From assembly GCA_945910035.1 (NCBI GenBank), contig OX246754.1, forward strand, positions 39,354,678 to 39,418,677: a stretch of 64,000 nucleotides of DNA, read 5' to 3'. This document shows, piece by piece, positions 40,412-50,737 of the stretch. The stretch comes from Brachypalpus laphriformis (lineage: Eukaryota; Arthropoda; Insecta; Diptera; Syrphidae). The position numbers and the translations under genes were made by a program. The notes below the pieces were generated by a model. The model was given only the letters and a program-made list of their open reading frames with translations, had not been told where the DNA came from and searched no databases. Numbering within the stretch: the stretch's first letter is position 1; every line of letters begins with the position of its first letter.

Positions 40412-42555
40412 GTTTATTTATGTATGTATGTATGTTTTTATTATTCAAAATTTTTTATAGTTTCATTTGATTTACGCACAAAACCATTTGGTTTGTCTGC
40501 AGGCGGTTATTTAACAAATAAAAATTAAATTTTTGTGACTTAATACATTTAACTTAAGGTTCTGAATTATATGCAGTTAATAATAATAATTAAAATAAAG
40601 TGATTTTTTACAGAAAAAGTTAAACATTCTTTAGAAAAAAGGACAGTTCTGATTTTAGCGTATAAAAAATAAAAAAAAGTAAAGCAGAAAACAATCAATT
40701 TTAAGATATGAAATAAGTTTTAAGAATTTTTTTGCGTTTACATAAGTATTTTATATTTTTAAAGTTTTCTGGTAGCCCATTCATTATTTTTGGAAGTGTG
40801 TAATTTAGTTGTCTTCTTCCATAGTTGTTGCGAAATGATGGAATGTGAAGTAGACCTTGAGCTCGTCTTCGTGTGTTGACCTCATGAAGAATCGGTACAT
40901 TGAAACGTTCGTCTTCGTAGTATTCCAGTGTGACCGTCATTCGAAAGATGTCCTCAACCGACAGAACTTTAAAGGTTTCACCGTGTTGGCTCTGTGAAAT
41001 TAAGCTGATGATTGATAGATGGCTTTTAGCTGCGTTGCCCCAAGCTAGGATACCATACCTTAGTTTCGATTCAACTAATGCATAGTACACTTGTTTGAGC
41101 ACTTGAAACGTTGAACACCTCTTTAGATAAGTGATTGCGAACATTGCCTTCGTCAGGTCCCCTCTTACCTTTTCTATGTGGTTATGCCATATGAAGTGAC
41201 TGTCGATAATAACTCCGAGGTATTTATATTCCTTAACTACCACTATTATTTCTATCTGACTATTGGGACAGCTTTGGTTCTCGAACTTAATTTGTAGCTC
41301 ACTCTCTCTGTAGTATGGCTGGCGAATATGCATAGCCTTCGTTTTTGAGGCATTTAAAACAAGTCCCATATCATGACACCATTGTACTGCTCTATTGAAC
41401 TCCTCTTGTATAAGGTTTTTTGCTGTCTGAAGCGATTTATATGAAACTAAGATAGCAGTATCATCTGCGAAAGCTATGGAGAAGCTATTTTTTAGTGTTC
41501 TCAGTAATTCATTCGTATATAAAATGAAGAGTACCGGTCCGAGTTTTGAACCTTGCGGAACACCGTAATGTACTTCTTCTACTTTGCTTTCTTTGTCCTC
41601 AATCTTTACAACGAATCTCCTGTTGCTGAGATAGTTTCTTAACCAGATTGACAATGGGCCCCTTATACCTACTCGATCCAAAGCCTCCATTAGTTTGTTA
41701 TGGTCTAATGTATCGAAGGCTTTACTAAAGTCTAGGAAGAGAACAAGTACGTGTTTGTTTTGATCCAGACTATTGTTAATAAAATTTGCGAATTCTCCTA
41801 ACAGTTGGTTTGTAGATTTTCCTCTCTGAAAACCATATTGGTTTTTATGTAAAATTTTATATTTTTCAACAAATTTCCATAATCTGCAAACTACAACTTG
41901 CTCTAGGCACTTGTCGATTGTAGGTAATATTGATATTGGTCTATAATTTTCAATGCAGTTTTTTTTTACCAACTTTATAGATCGGTCTTACTACCGCAGT
42001 TTTTAAAGTTTTAGGAACTTTTCTTGTGCTAGACTTAGATTTATTAATTTAGACACTATTGGTGCAAAAATATCCGCGTTTGATTTAAGGTCCTGGCTCC
42101 TGATTCCATCTAATCCTGGTGCTTTTCAACTTCGTTTGTCTCTTCAACAAATATAGAGTTTGGAATAACCCGGTTTGTATGGTGTGCTGTAGTAATGTTA
42201 CATTGATGCAGAATTTTTAAGGATGCAGCCGAAAAATAATTAGCACACTCCTTGGCAATACAGCACTTATCCTTCTCGTGTGAAAAGTTTCTAATGATTG
42301 TATCATCAATAGATGCTTTTTTTCTGCCCAATAACTCATTTATCAATGTCCAAGTTTTTCTTGGATCTTTATATGCATGCCTAAATTGGGATAGGTAGAA
42401 ACTTGATTTGTGGTTTGAAATTTCTTTATTGAGGTGGTTTCTATACTGCTTATATTCATTCGCGAAGGAGTTATTTTGTCTGTTATTTTTCCATTTGCGG
42501 AACAATTCGTCTCTTTTAATACATTTTTTTACCAGCTCCTCTGTTATCCATGGTT
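40412..42555 (-). mobile_element. CR1-like LINE copy F1, 5'-truncated
   Basis: Its 3' end in sense is a CATA-repeat tail (plus 40412-40440, read as tatgtatgtatg). The 5' truncation lies near 42555, within the linker PWITEELVKKCIKRDELFRK. It holds the reverse transcriptase gene at 40701-41972 and a 3' UTR of about 290 bp. Confidence 0.78.
40701..42553 (-). pseudogene. F1 ORF2: linker and reverse transcriptase
   Basis: The first part (42553-42110) is the linker between endonuclease and RT (RDELFRKWKNNRQNNSFANE, DPRKTWTLINELLGRKK). After breaks near 42110 and 41980 a 423-residue open frame follows: ENYRPISILPTIDKCLEQVV, KNQYGFQRGKSTNQLL, LFLDFSKAFDTLDHNKLMEA, HYGVPQGSKLGPVLFILYTN, IAFADDTAILVS (catalytic ADD) and VVKEYKYLGVIIDSHFIWHN. 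It ends FSTILPKIMNGLPENF-like with stop at 40701. A well-preserved polymerase of the CR1/L2/Daphne style. Confidence 0.86.
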
Positions 42556-43110
42556 TTCGATGTTGTTTTCTAGCTTGTATCTATTTGTAAATAGCATGAA
42601 CTTGGTTTTATCACTAATCACTAGTTTGTGGAACTTAAACCACCTACCTAGTGTTTCTAAATCAGAGTTCAGATCCGTAAATAAGTCGAGGTAGTTATTA
42701 TTAGAGTATGATAGAGCAGTATCGTCGGCAAGCGCTGTAATTTTGCTTTTGAAAGATTGAATGAACAGAGAATTTACGAAAATCAAAAAATTAAATTGGG
42801 TCCAAAACGGAGCCTTGAGCAACACCTAAGTATATTCATTTTTCTGAGCTCAAACTACTTTTAATTTACACTCTTTGTTTACGATTATTCAGATAAGAAG
42901 CAAACCACGAATGCATCGATCCTCTGAAGCCTCCATTATACAGATTGTTAAGAAGCAAACGCCTTGATAATATCTGTAAATAAAGCACAGGACATTTCAG
43001 AATCGTTCAAGCTTTTATAGATTTCGCCACACAATTTCAATAAAGCATCTTCAGAAGATTACCACTGATGTTTTGAGTAAATCTGGACAGATTTCTTTCT
43101 CAATACTAAG
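42550..43110 (-). pseudogene. LINE F: reverse transcriptase core, degraded
   Basis: The minus strand reads LLKLCGEIYKSLNDSEMSCA and LFTDIIKAF near 43000, GFRGSMHSWFASYLNNRKQR, GVAQGSVLDP in shifted frames, ALADDTALSYSN near 42720 and FHKLVISDKTKFMLF near 42600. The usual FADDT is ALADDT, keeping both Asp residues. It ends at the F1 junction near 42550. Confidence 0.68.
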
Positions 43111-43199
43111 GTTAAAATATAAAACAAAGAACATCTGAAACTAGAAAAGATATATTTTTAAGAACACTACTTGAAATGCTATCATAAGAAAATGAGTTA

Positions 43200-44017
43200 G
43201 AAGTTTTTAGTGACCATATTAATTTTTGTATTATATTTCAAGTGATGTAAAATTTTCAAAGGAAAAACTACGCATTTGAAAATGTTCCTGTCTGATGGTC
43301 CGATCATATTGGCCTGAAGTGTTATTTTGTATACCTGAATGCTGATTGGCACTTGTGATGTTGGCAAAATAATCATTAAGAGTGTTAGCAATTTCTAAGG
43401 GCTCAGTTACATTTATATTATCTTTCTTTAAAACTATATCAACGTAAGGTTTTTTTCTATTTAAAATATCGTTAACGACTTCCCACTCCTTTTAAATGTT
43501 ATCTATGTTTTCTGACAACTTACTACTGAAATTAGTATCTTTACAGAGAGGTATTGCACTTCTTAACTCATGACATATTGTTTTATAATAATTGTTAAGC
43601 CTAATAATATGGGGATGCCGGGCAACGCGAATATGTAGTTTGTTTTTCTTTCGTATCTTCTTAAGTATTGCAGAATTCATCCATGGCTTGATATAATTTA
43701 ATCTGTTGTTTTTTTTTCTTAATAATTTTGCAGCAATTCGAAATATGGGAATGTAATTTACTCAGAAATAAATTAAATGCAATGGATGGATCATCTACCC
43801 CGTAGGTTTTATCCCAGAATTCAAAAGTTAAAGCTCTGCGTAAAGCGACCAAGTCAATTTTTGTAATATCTTTAACATTAACCTGGTTTGATCTAGAGAC
43901 ACCAGAACTAAGTTGAATGCTAGTTAGGCAGTGGTTAGTTATTTTTAGATCGTAGACTGCTGATTCATATGTTAAGAAATTGTTTCTATGCAACCTTATG
44001 AATATATGTCTAAACAA
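43200..44017 (-). pseudogene. LINE F: endonuclease tail and linker, degraded
   Basis: The frame KITNHCLTSIQLSSGVSRSN, DLVALRRALTFEFWDKTYGV and DDPSIAFNLFLSKLHSHISN is followed by MNSAILKKIRKKNKLHIRV. This resembles the region after the endonuclease SDH motif, where LINEs of this group have a charged linker. It is recognised by position and style, not by strong motifs. Confidence 0.5.
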
Positions 44018-44020
44018 ATG

Positions 44021-44464
44021 CTTGAATTTGTTTTATTTGTAATGATACTTTATTTGTAATGAATTTGCGGAGGTAATTCTCGACGCGTCTGACCCCATCA
44101 ACACTATCACATCAAATAAGAGAAATGCAGGGGGTGATAATCTAACCTAAGTCTAGTGAATAAAAGATAAATAATACTTTTAGTGTAAGTTTCTAAATAG
44201 TACAAATATAAATTAAAAAATTGCCTTACTTAAAAAGATATCCAACGATTGCTTCAATTACAGAGGAGGTGTGACTTTGAGCAAAGGCGACTGAAGAATA
44301 TGCTTTAAAAATGTATACCAATAGATAAAACTTTTACGACATAATTTGGTGTAGCATAAAGCATAAATTTAAATTAAATAAAACGTTTACATACACACAA
44401 CATTTTAATTTCAATCGTTAGTACAATTTTGAGGTTAGCCATACTGAAAAGTTCAATGACATTT
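44021..44464. other. Unassigned spacer
   Basis: AT-rich, with no coding frame or repeat I can name. It lies between the 5' end of LINE F and the 5'-truncated start of D2. Confidence 0.4.
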
Positions 44465-46856
44465 AGGCTCATTGACTACTGTCAGTCCATTGAGACCATA
44501 AAAGACTCTGCCAGGCTGAGTAAAATTCTGTCCAAGGAGCATTCTAGCCCGTCTTGTATTAAACGGCCGGATGGGACTTGGACGGACTCCTCTAGCGATT
44601 CACTGGAACTTTTAATGTAAACACACTTTCCAGGATGTAGTAATGAGATTGCCCTCCCACCAGTAGTTTAGGTCGCGCAATCTTCTTCCAGGAATGACAT
44701 TAAGACAACAATTACACCAGTTAACACCTCCTGGGCTATTAACAGCTTCTCTCCCTATAAATCGGCTGGCCTTGACGGCATTCTCTCTATTATGCTGCAA
44801 AAAAAACTGTTGACCAGGTGGTCCCGTGGCTAGTTCCGATCTACAGAAGCTGTATTCTCCTAAACCACGTTCCCCTGAGCTGGAGGCGTATTCGTGTTGT
44901 GTTTATTCCGAAAGCTGGGAAGCGGGGTATGGATCCGCAAAGGATTTCAGACCCATTAGCTTATCCTCTTTTCGTTTAAAGACGCTGGAACGCATCTTAG
45001 ATATACATATCCGAAATACCCTAGATAAATCCCTTCTATCCAAATCTCAACATCTGTACACTAAAGGGCGATCGACAGAGACGGCGCTCCACGAAGTTGT
45101 GCGAACGATAGAAAAATCCATTTCAAAGAATATACCCTTGCTACCTTCTTAGACATTGAAGGTGCCTTCAATAACGTCAGCACGGAATCGATTCAGGAAG
45201 CTCTGATCCAACTGGGTGTGGAAGAGTTTATTAGCAAATAGATATTGACAATGCTAAAAACCAGAATCATTCAATCGAATCTCGGCAATAGCAGCTCCAC
45301 CATATCTGTTGTTAGAGGAACTCCTCAAGGTGGGGTCTTATCTCCTCTTCTATGGCTTATGGTCATCAATAAAATTTTGTTTAGACTTCATAGGGATGTA
45401 GTTAAGGTTGTCGCGTATGCGGATGACGTGGTAATACTGGTATCGGGGATGTTTCCGTCCGTAATCAGTGAGATTATGGAAGGTTCCTTGGGCAAGTTTA
45501 GCTCATGGGCCACTGGATGTGGACTCAACGTCAACCCAAGCAAAACTGAACTGATGCTCTTTACCGCTAAAACCAAAATACCGACTTTTACGCTTCGACG
45601 GCTAAATAATCATCTACTCTCCCTATCCTCCAGTGCTAAGTACCTAGGTGTGGTATTTGATCCAAAACTAAGCTGGAAGCTTAATATTGAGCAACGGGTA
45701 AAGAAGGCCTGCAGCAAGACCTTTGGCAATAAGTGGGGACTTCGCCCGAAGATGGTCTTATGGATGTACATTGCCGTGGTGCGTCCCATTCTTTTCTATG
45801 GATCACTAGTCTGGTGACCTGCGCTAAGGAAACCTTATAACATCAAACTTATAAACAGGGTACAAAGAACTGCGGCTATAGGCGCAACTATGCAGCTATC
45901 ATCATGTAGTGCGGTCAGGCTAAGGGAAACGGGATGCTGGTGCACCAATCCGTATGGTCACAGCAGTATCCTGAATTTGCTACCGCAGGATCTGGTAGCT
46001 AATCTGATCGACTATATAACTCCCACAGTGAACTTTAGAAATTACGTCACGGTCAGATTCCCAACCAGGGCGGAATGGGAAACTGGAGTACTGATAAATG
46101 AATTCAAATCAACAATTTTCACCGACGGTTTAAAAATGGACCGCGGGGTAGAGGCGGGGATATTCTCTGATTCCTTCAATATTTCCAGGTCGTACCGGCT
46201 TCCTGATTTGTGCAGTGTCTTCCAGGCGGAAATTTTTGCTGTACGTGAGGCCTGCCGCATACTCAAGCAAACTTCTACACCCCAAAATACCATTGCCATC
46301 CTCATTGACAGCCAGGCGGCTGTCTCCTTTGGGTTCCGGGTCACAGCAACATTAAGGGGAATGAGAGGGCTGATGAACTCGCGCGGCAAGGATCTGCCCT
46401 TGATGCTTCCCTAGCAAAGGAGGTGAACGTCCCGTTGGGGGTCCTTAAGGGAGACATCTTCGCGCACTATCTGCTAAGGGCGGATATTAGATGGAAGGGG
46501 GTTCGGAATTGTGTCATCTCCAGGCAGATGTCGGCCAAATACTCCCTGAAAAGAACGCAAGATCTACTAAACAGAAACCGTACAGATATCGCAAGAACTC
46601 TGGCAGTTAGTACTGGCCACCGGCCCATCGGGGTTCATGCGGCCAGAGTAGGCATTGCATTTAATGCACACTGTCGCAGCTGCAATACTGCTGATGAATT
46701 AGAAACAATCTTACACTCCTCTGCAAGTGGCCGACTTTCGGCAAGGCCAGACAACGCACCTTAGGTAAGTTCTTTTTCGACAAACTTGTAGAGCTAGCGG
46801 AGATTAGCATTGGGGATATTACCAGCTTCCTCAATGCAACGGGGTGGATTTGAATA
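44465..46856 (+). pseudogene. D2 ORF2: reverse transcriptase and RNase H, broken
   Basis: Pieces in order over several frames: SWAINSFSPYKSAGLDGILS, DFRPISLSSFRLKTLERILD, FLDIEGAFNNVSTESIQEAL, RGTPQGGVLSPLLWLMVINK, AYADDVVILVSG (ADD kept), AKYLGVVFDPKLSWKLNI and VVRPILFYGSLVW. Then comes RNase H: FTDGLKMDRG (YTDGS is now FTDGL), QAEIFAVREAC, LIDSQAAVSFG, and a deletion before the last acidic site. It ends FNAHCRSCNTADE and FLNATGWI. It supplies the block that D1 has lost. Confidence 0.85.
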
Positions 46857-47005
46857 ATCCGTACCCCCCTTTTCTTCTTCTTTCCCCTAGTAGTTAACAT
46901 CCGTTAGGTCACTTGAGTTGTGGTAATAAAACGGCGCTTCTGCGCTAATTAAGTGTCGGCATGGTTTGCTGACACAACCACTTCTACCTACCTACCTACC
47001 TAGGC
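44465..47005 (+). mobile_element. Loa-type LINE copy D2, 5'-truncated
   Basis: Same family as D1, on the opposite strand. It begins at DYCQSIETIKDSARLSKILS (the D1 equivalent is DYCQSIESLKESARL) and ends with a tail ACCTACCTACCTACCTA at about 46988-47004. No clear target duplication. Confidence 0.85.
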
Positions 47006-47014
47006 TCATTTTAT

Positions 47015-47322
47015 TATTATACTACATACATATTATATTTGGCGCAACTCATCAATTGTCTAGCTGCTCGCAACCACTCGCGTTGTGCGTGTTATATTTT
47101 TCGTACGAATGGAAGGGACCTACAGTTTTGTGCCGTATCCGAAGGGTCATTTTTATTCTGTTTTTGAGAAGCTAGCTCATGACAACAATACTCTCAGATA
47201 TTTATAAAACGTTCGCGAGCTGTGTGGCCGTCAAAAATCGTTTTGGTGTTTTCTGGGATACGAACATTGAATCTCACACGCAGTGGCCCGACACTCTACC
47301 CACTCCACCACGGCGCCCACAA
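47015..47322 (-). mobile_element. tRNA-derived SINE S3
   Basis: Reads as S2/S4 with more decay: GGCGCAACTCATCA, GCAACCACTCGCGTTGTGCG, ACGAATGGAAGGGACCTACA. The degenerate B box inverse is GGGATACGAAC (47255-47265). The tRNA-like start is the inverse of CCACCACGGCGCC near 47310. It follows the D2 tail directly. Confidence 0.8.
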
Positions 47323-47369
47323 AAGTGGGCCATATTTAATTTTGTTTTACTTGAGTTCTTTTCATTGCG

Positions 47370-48060
47370 TTTTTAATAATTTGCGCTCACTTAATTCACA
47401 CAGTGCGTTCATTGGAAGGGATAGAGAGATGGATTAGTGTAGTGGTTTGCAACTCAGATGTTATGTTTCATAAGAACTTCAGAGGAGGCGTACAGATAGC
47501 GGGGGAAATTTGTTATTTTTATCTCTGCTCCTGATTCACAGTATTTTTTCCCCGACCATAGGCATATTAATCATTAAACAGAGAGAACAATTTTTCTAAC
47601 CAAATGACCAACCTGCTACCAGTGTTATGCCTCCGCAATTGATCGGACTGACTTTTTTAATTAATTATGAGAAATAAATAAATAAATGCTTGCTGACATT
47701 AGTGGGCACCGTGGCGTAAGTGGTTAGTGTGTCGGATCACTACGCATGAGGCTCCAAGTTCGAATCCCAGAAAATACCAAAGAGTTTTTTCACGGTCTCA
47801 CCTCTGGCGAGCGTCTGACAAACATCCGAGAATATTGTTGTTACGAAAAAGCTTCTCAAATCGCCGTTCGGATTCGGCATTAAACTGTAGGTCCCTTCCA
47901 TTCGTGTGAAAAATATAATGCGCACAACATGAGTGGTTGCGAGAAGCTAGGCCCTGGCACTTTAAAGAGCTGTTGGGCCAAATATTTGTATTTTTGACAT
48001 TAGGATTTCAACCATTTCACTTCGCGATATACTAGGTGCGCTTTATGATATCTTATACAC
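47370..48060. repeat. Dispersed repeat copy R-b, split by SINE S4
   Basis: Shares blocks with 24488-24936, including AATTTGCGCTCACTTAA versus the same start there, and AAATAAATGCTTGCTGACAT. The part after the SINE (AGGATTTCAACCATTTCACT) aligns to AGGATTTGAACCATGAACCA in copy R-a. Removing the SINE restores one repeat. Confidence 0.62.
47703..47994 (+). mobile_element. tRNA-derived SINE S4, best copy
   Basis: Flanked by a 9-bp duplication TGACATTAG (47694-47702, 47995-48003). The head has an A box TGGCGTAAGTGG (47712-47723) and a B box GTTCGAATCCC (47758-47768), spaced as in tRNA genes. The body is shared with S1-S3, ending GCTGTTGGGCCAAATATTTG. It would be transcribed by RNA polymerase III and mobilised by a partner LINE, not identified here. 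Confidence 0.92.
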
Positions 48061-48195
48061 GCTTAGTAAAAGAAATATACAGGGTGACCAGATAAGAATG
48101 GTAGAAAAAAAAAATTGGAAAAAAAAACAACAACGGTGTGAGATAATATAAAATTGATTCTGGCTTTATTTTGAAGCTACAATCAGGCCATTATG

Positions 48196-48680
48196 TGTGG
48201 AATAGCACATCATTTAAATGGCCGTCTCGGCTTCGCTGGCAGTACTTCAAGCGGTCGGTCTAATTGTTAATGACTCGGTCCAATACGTACGGAGTTATTC
48301 TGGCAATAGCGTCTCGAATGTTAGCCTCGAGCTCGTCCAAAGTGGTTGGCTTGTTAGCGTAGACTAATGACTTGACGTAGCCCCAGAGAAAATAATCGAG
48401 TGGTGTCAAGTCGCATGATCGCGGCGGCCAATTGATGAACGCTCGCCGTGAGATGACCAAGTCGCCAAATTTCTCCTTCACAACTTTGAGCGTTTTGTCG
48501 CTTGTATGGCATGGAGCGACGTCTTGTTGGAACCAGAGCTCGGATATATCGATGTTCTCGAGCTCGAGCCCAAATCCAGCGTGAATCGACATTTCTGGGT
48601 CTTCTTCGATACTGGCCGCTACGGCGCCTATGTTTTCTCTATTTCGCTCCAATCTCTGTCTGGTTGGCGGTTAAGATCCA
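48196..48680 (-). pseudogene. M3 transposase, catalytic part
   Basis: The minus strand carries DPEMSIHAGFGLELENIDIS, WFQQDVAPCHTSDKTLKVVK, INWPPRSCDLTPLDYFLWGY and NKPTTLDELEANIRDAIARI. I count 41 residues between the second and third Asp. A TAG replaces Trp after RVINN, followed by TDRLKYCQRSRDGHLNDVLF. It lacks the first catalytic block (FSDE), so it was internally deleted before the LINE entered. The N-terminal HTH is at 52847-53000. Confidence 0.85.
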
Positions 48681-48689
48681 AAAGAGTTT

Positions 48690-50737
48690 TTTTTTTTTTT
48701 TCTCTTGTACAACCCATGCCCGCGTGGCAACGACACTGCGACCTGAAAGATCTATTGTATCGGAGGGTTGGAGTTAATCTAACAGACGTACTACCTCCCT
48801 TATGAAAGTGAGTATGTCTTTAGTAGCGGAGCATTTCAGTTCCACTGAAGTAAGTATCTCCTTGTAGAGAATACGTTTCCTGAACCAGTGTAGTGCCGGG
48901 CATTCACAAAGAATGTGTTCGGAAGTTTCATCCTCCTCTAAACAGAACATACAGTCCTTCTCTTGGTACAGGTTCATCTTGTTAAGGTGGTATCTCAAGC
49001 CGCAATTGCCCGTAAGAAAGCTCACAAGCTTCTTAATGTTTTCCCTATCTAAGTTAAGGATTTCCTTATAGACCTGGCCCACCAGTTCAGTGGTCTAGAC
49101 GAAGTTTGTTTTCCCATTCATTAATCAGCGTTGTAGCTGTCGCCCAATTGATGCCACAATAAGGTTCAGGACCTATGAACACAGATTCTGAGCCAGCCCT
49201 AGCAAGCTCATCTGCAGATTCGTTGCCCACAATCCCTTGGTGTCCAGGTACCCAACCGAGTTTTACCCTGTTGTATTTGGCAAGGTCTTGTAATGCATCG
49301 TAGCAACATTTCACGGTTCTGGAGTCCATTTGGTTGGACGACAGTGCCATAAGTGCTGCTTGGCTATCCGAGAAGATATGTATTCTAGCGCCTTTGATTC
49401 TCTTGCGGAGATTGTGTCTGGCGCAAATCTCAATGGCATGGATTTCAGCCTGAAACACAGTGGGAGTCATACCTACCTATAGGTACCGAAATCTTTGTGC
49501 TGGGTCCAAAAACCCCAGCTCCAACTCCAGAATCCATCATCGAACCGTCGGTGAACCAGACCAGACTTCTAGAGCCCAGTGTTGGAGCACCATTGAACCA
49601 GTTTTCTCGGTCCAATATTTCAACCTCGAATAACCTACCAAAGCAGTGTTGGCTGACCATAATATCTGGTAAAGTGCAAAACATGTCTCTTTTAGGGATT
49701 GAGTTGAGTATCTTTAAATGTCCCACAAGGTCACCTGGTTTATACTCGTGATCTAGCTGCAGCCTGATGGCATATCTAGCAGCCATCTTCGTAATGAAGA
49801 TTGGTAAGGGTGTAAGCCCAACAATAGCTTCCAGAGCTGTCGTATGGCAGGTGCGCATCGCACCTGTAATGCCAAGACAGGCAATTCTTCGCAACTTCTG
49901 CAACTTGTTTGCCGTTGTCTGCTGGAGAGTTTTTGGCCACCAGACGATGGCCGCGTATGTGATAATGGGTCTAACCATCATTATGTACAACCAATGTATC
50001 ATCTTATCCCCAGGTTCTGCCGTATAGGCGTTTACTGGCGCACAGTGCTCTAGTAGCACGCTCAGTGGCGGACTTAATATGTGAATTCCAATTAAGTCGT
50101 TTGTCAAGAATCACACCAAGATATTTGACCTCGCTGGAATAAACTAGTGTGGTGCCTTTGATTGTGATAGGTTCAAGGTTGACCTGTGTCTTCCTTGTAA
50201 AAGGCACCAGAACGGTTTTACTAAGATTGATGGATAGTCCTTCTTTGTTACACCATTCTACAACTTGAGATATTGCACTTTGCATGACGTTGGAAATTGG
50301 CGTGCTGTGTTTACCTCTGATAAAAACCGCCAAGTCATCAGCATAACCGACGGTGGTGTAGCCTGATCTGTGAAGATTTACTAAGAAGTTGTCGATGACT
50401 ATAGACCATAACAGGGGGGAAAGAACTCTTCCTTGAGGACAGCCTTTGGCTGCAGTTATGGACACCGACACTCCCCCAGAGGAGGAAGTAATGAATCGAC
50501 TTACCAGCATGGCCCTGATCCATTGGTTGGTCGATTCTTCGATACCTCTGCTACTGATCGCCCTTGCGATCGAGTCGTAACCAGTGTTATCGAACGCGCC
50601 CTCGATGTCAAGAAAAGCACTCAAGGCTATCTCCCTTGAACTGAGTGTTCCCTCTATCTTTTTGACGAGATAATGAAGGGCACCTAGTGTAGATTTGCCT
50701 TTCCTGTATGCGTACTGATTCGAGTGCAGAGGGTTAT
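48690..50737 (-). mobile_element. Loa-type LINE copy B2, 5'-truncated
   Basis: Its poly-A tail in sense is the T-run at 48687-48701. Coding regions run upstream to QYAYRKGKSTLGALHYLVKK near 50700. Same family as B1. It ends at about 50737, where LINE G1's AAT tail begins. One 9-bp target duplication surrounds B2 and G1 together. Confidence 0.85.
48774..50735 (-). pseudogene. B2 ORF2: reverse transcriptase, RNase H and CCHC
   Basis: Reverse transcriptase: ALSAFLDIEGAFDNTGYDSI, AAKGCPQGRVLSPLLWSIVI, GYADDLAVFIRG (catalytic ADD) and SSEVKYLGVILDKRLNWNSH. A frameshift near 50010 precedes MMVRPIITYAAIVWWPKTLQ and CLGITGAMRTCHTTALEAIV. RNase H: FTDGSMMDSGVGAGVFG, a frameshift near 49465, then QAEIHAIEIC, FSDSQAALMAL and GNESADELARAGS, so all four acidic residues survive. 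The end is CMFCLEEDETSEHILCEC, with stop at 48774. Confidence 0.9.

Larger units (their letters stand above)
38482..44020 (-). mobile_element. CR1-like LINE F (old), split by later insertions
   Basis: Minus-strand pieces in order: endonuclease-linker region (44017-43200), reverse transcriptase (43110-42550), and after a 3.2-kb block of foreign LINEs the C-terminal region (39311-38832). The 3' end lies near 38485 with an A/T-rich TAA repeat tail. The frame is heavily degraded, so it is probably an old copy. The CR1-like assignment rests on motif style. Confidence 0.62.

Noticed and set aside
42408..42694. Overlapping plus-strand frames
   Set aside because: They are complements of the F1 linker and the LINE F reverse transcriptase.
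47712..47768. tRNA gene
   Set aside because: A and B boxes are present, but the cloverleaf is not kept and the sequence continues into a SINE body with target duplications.
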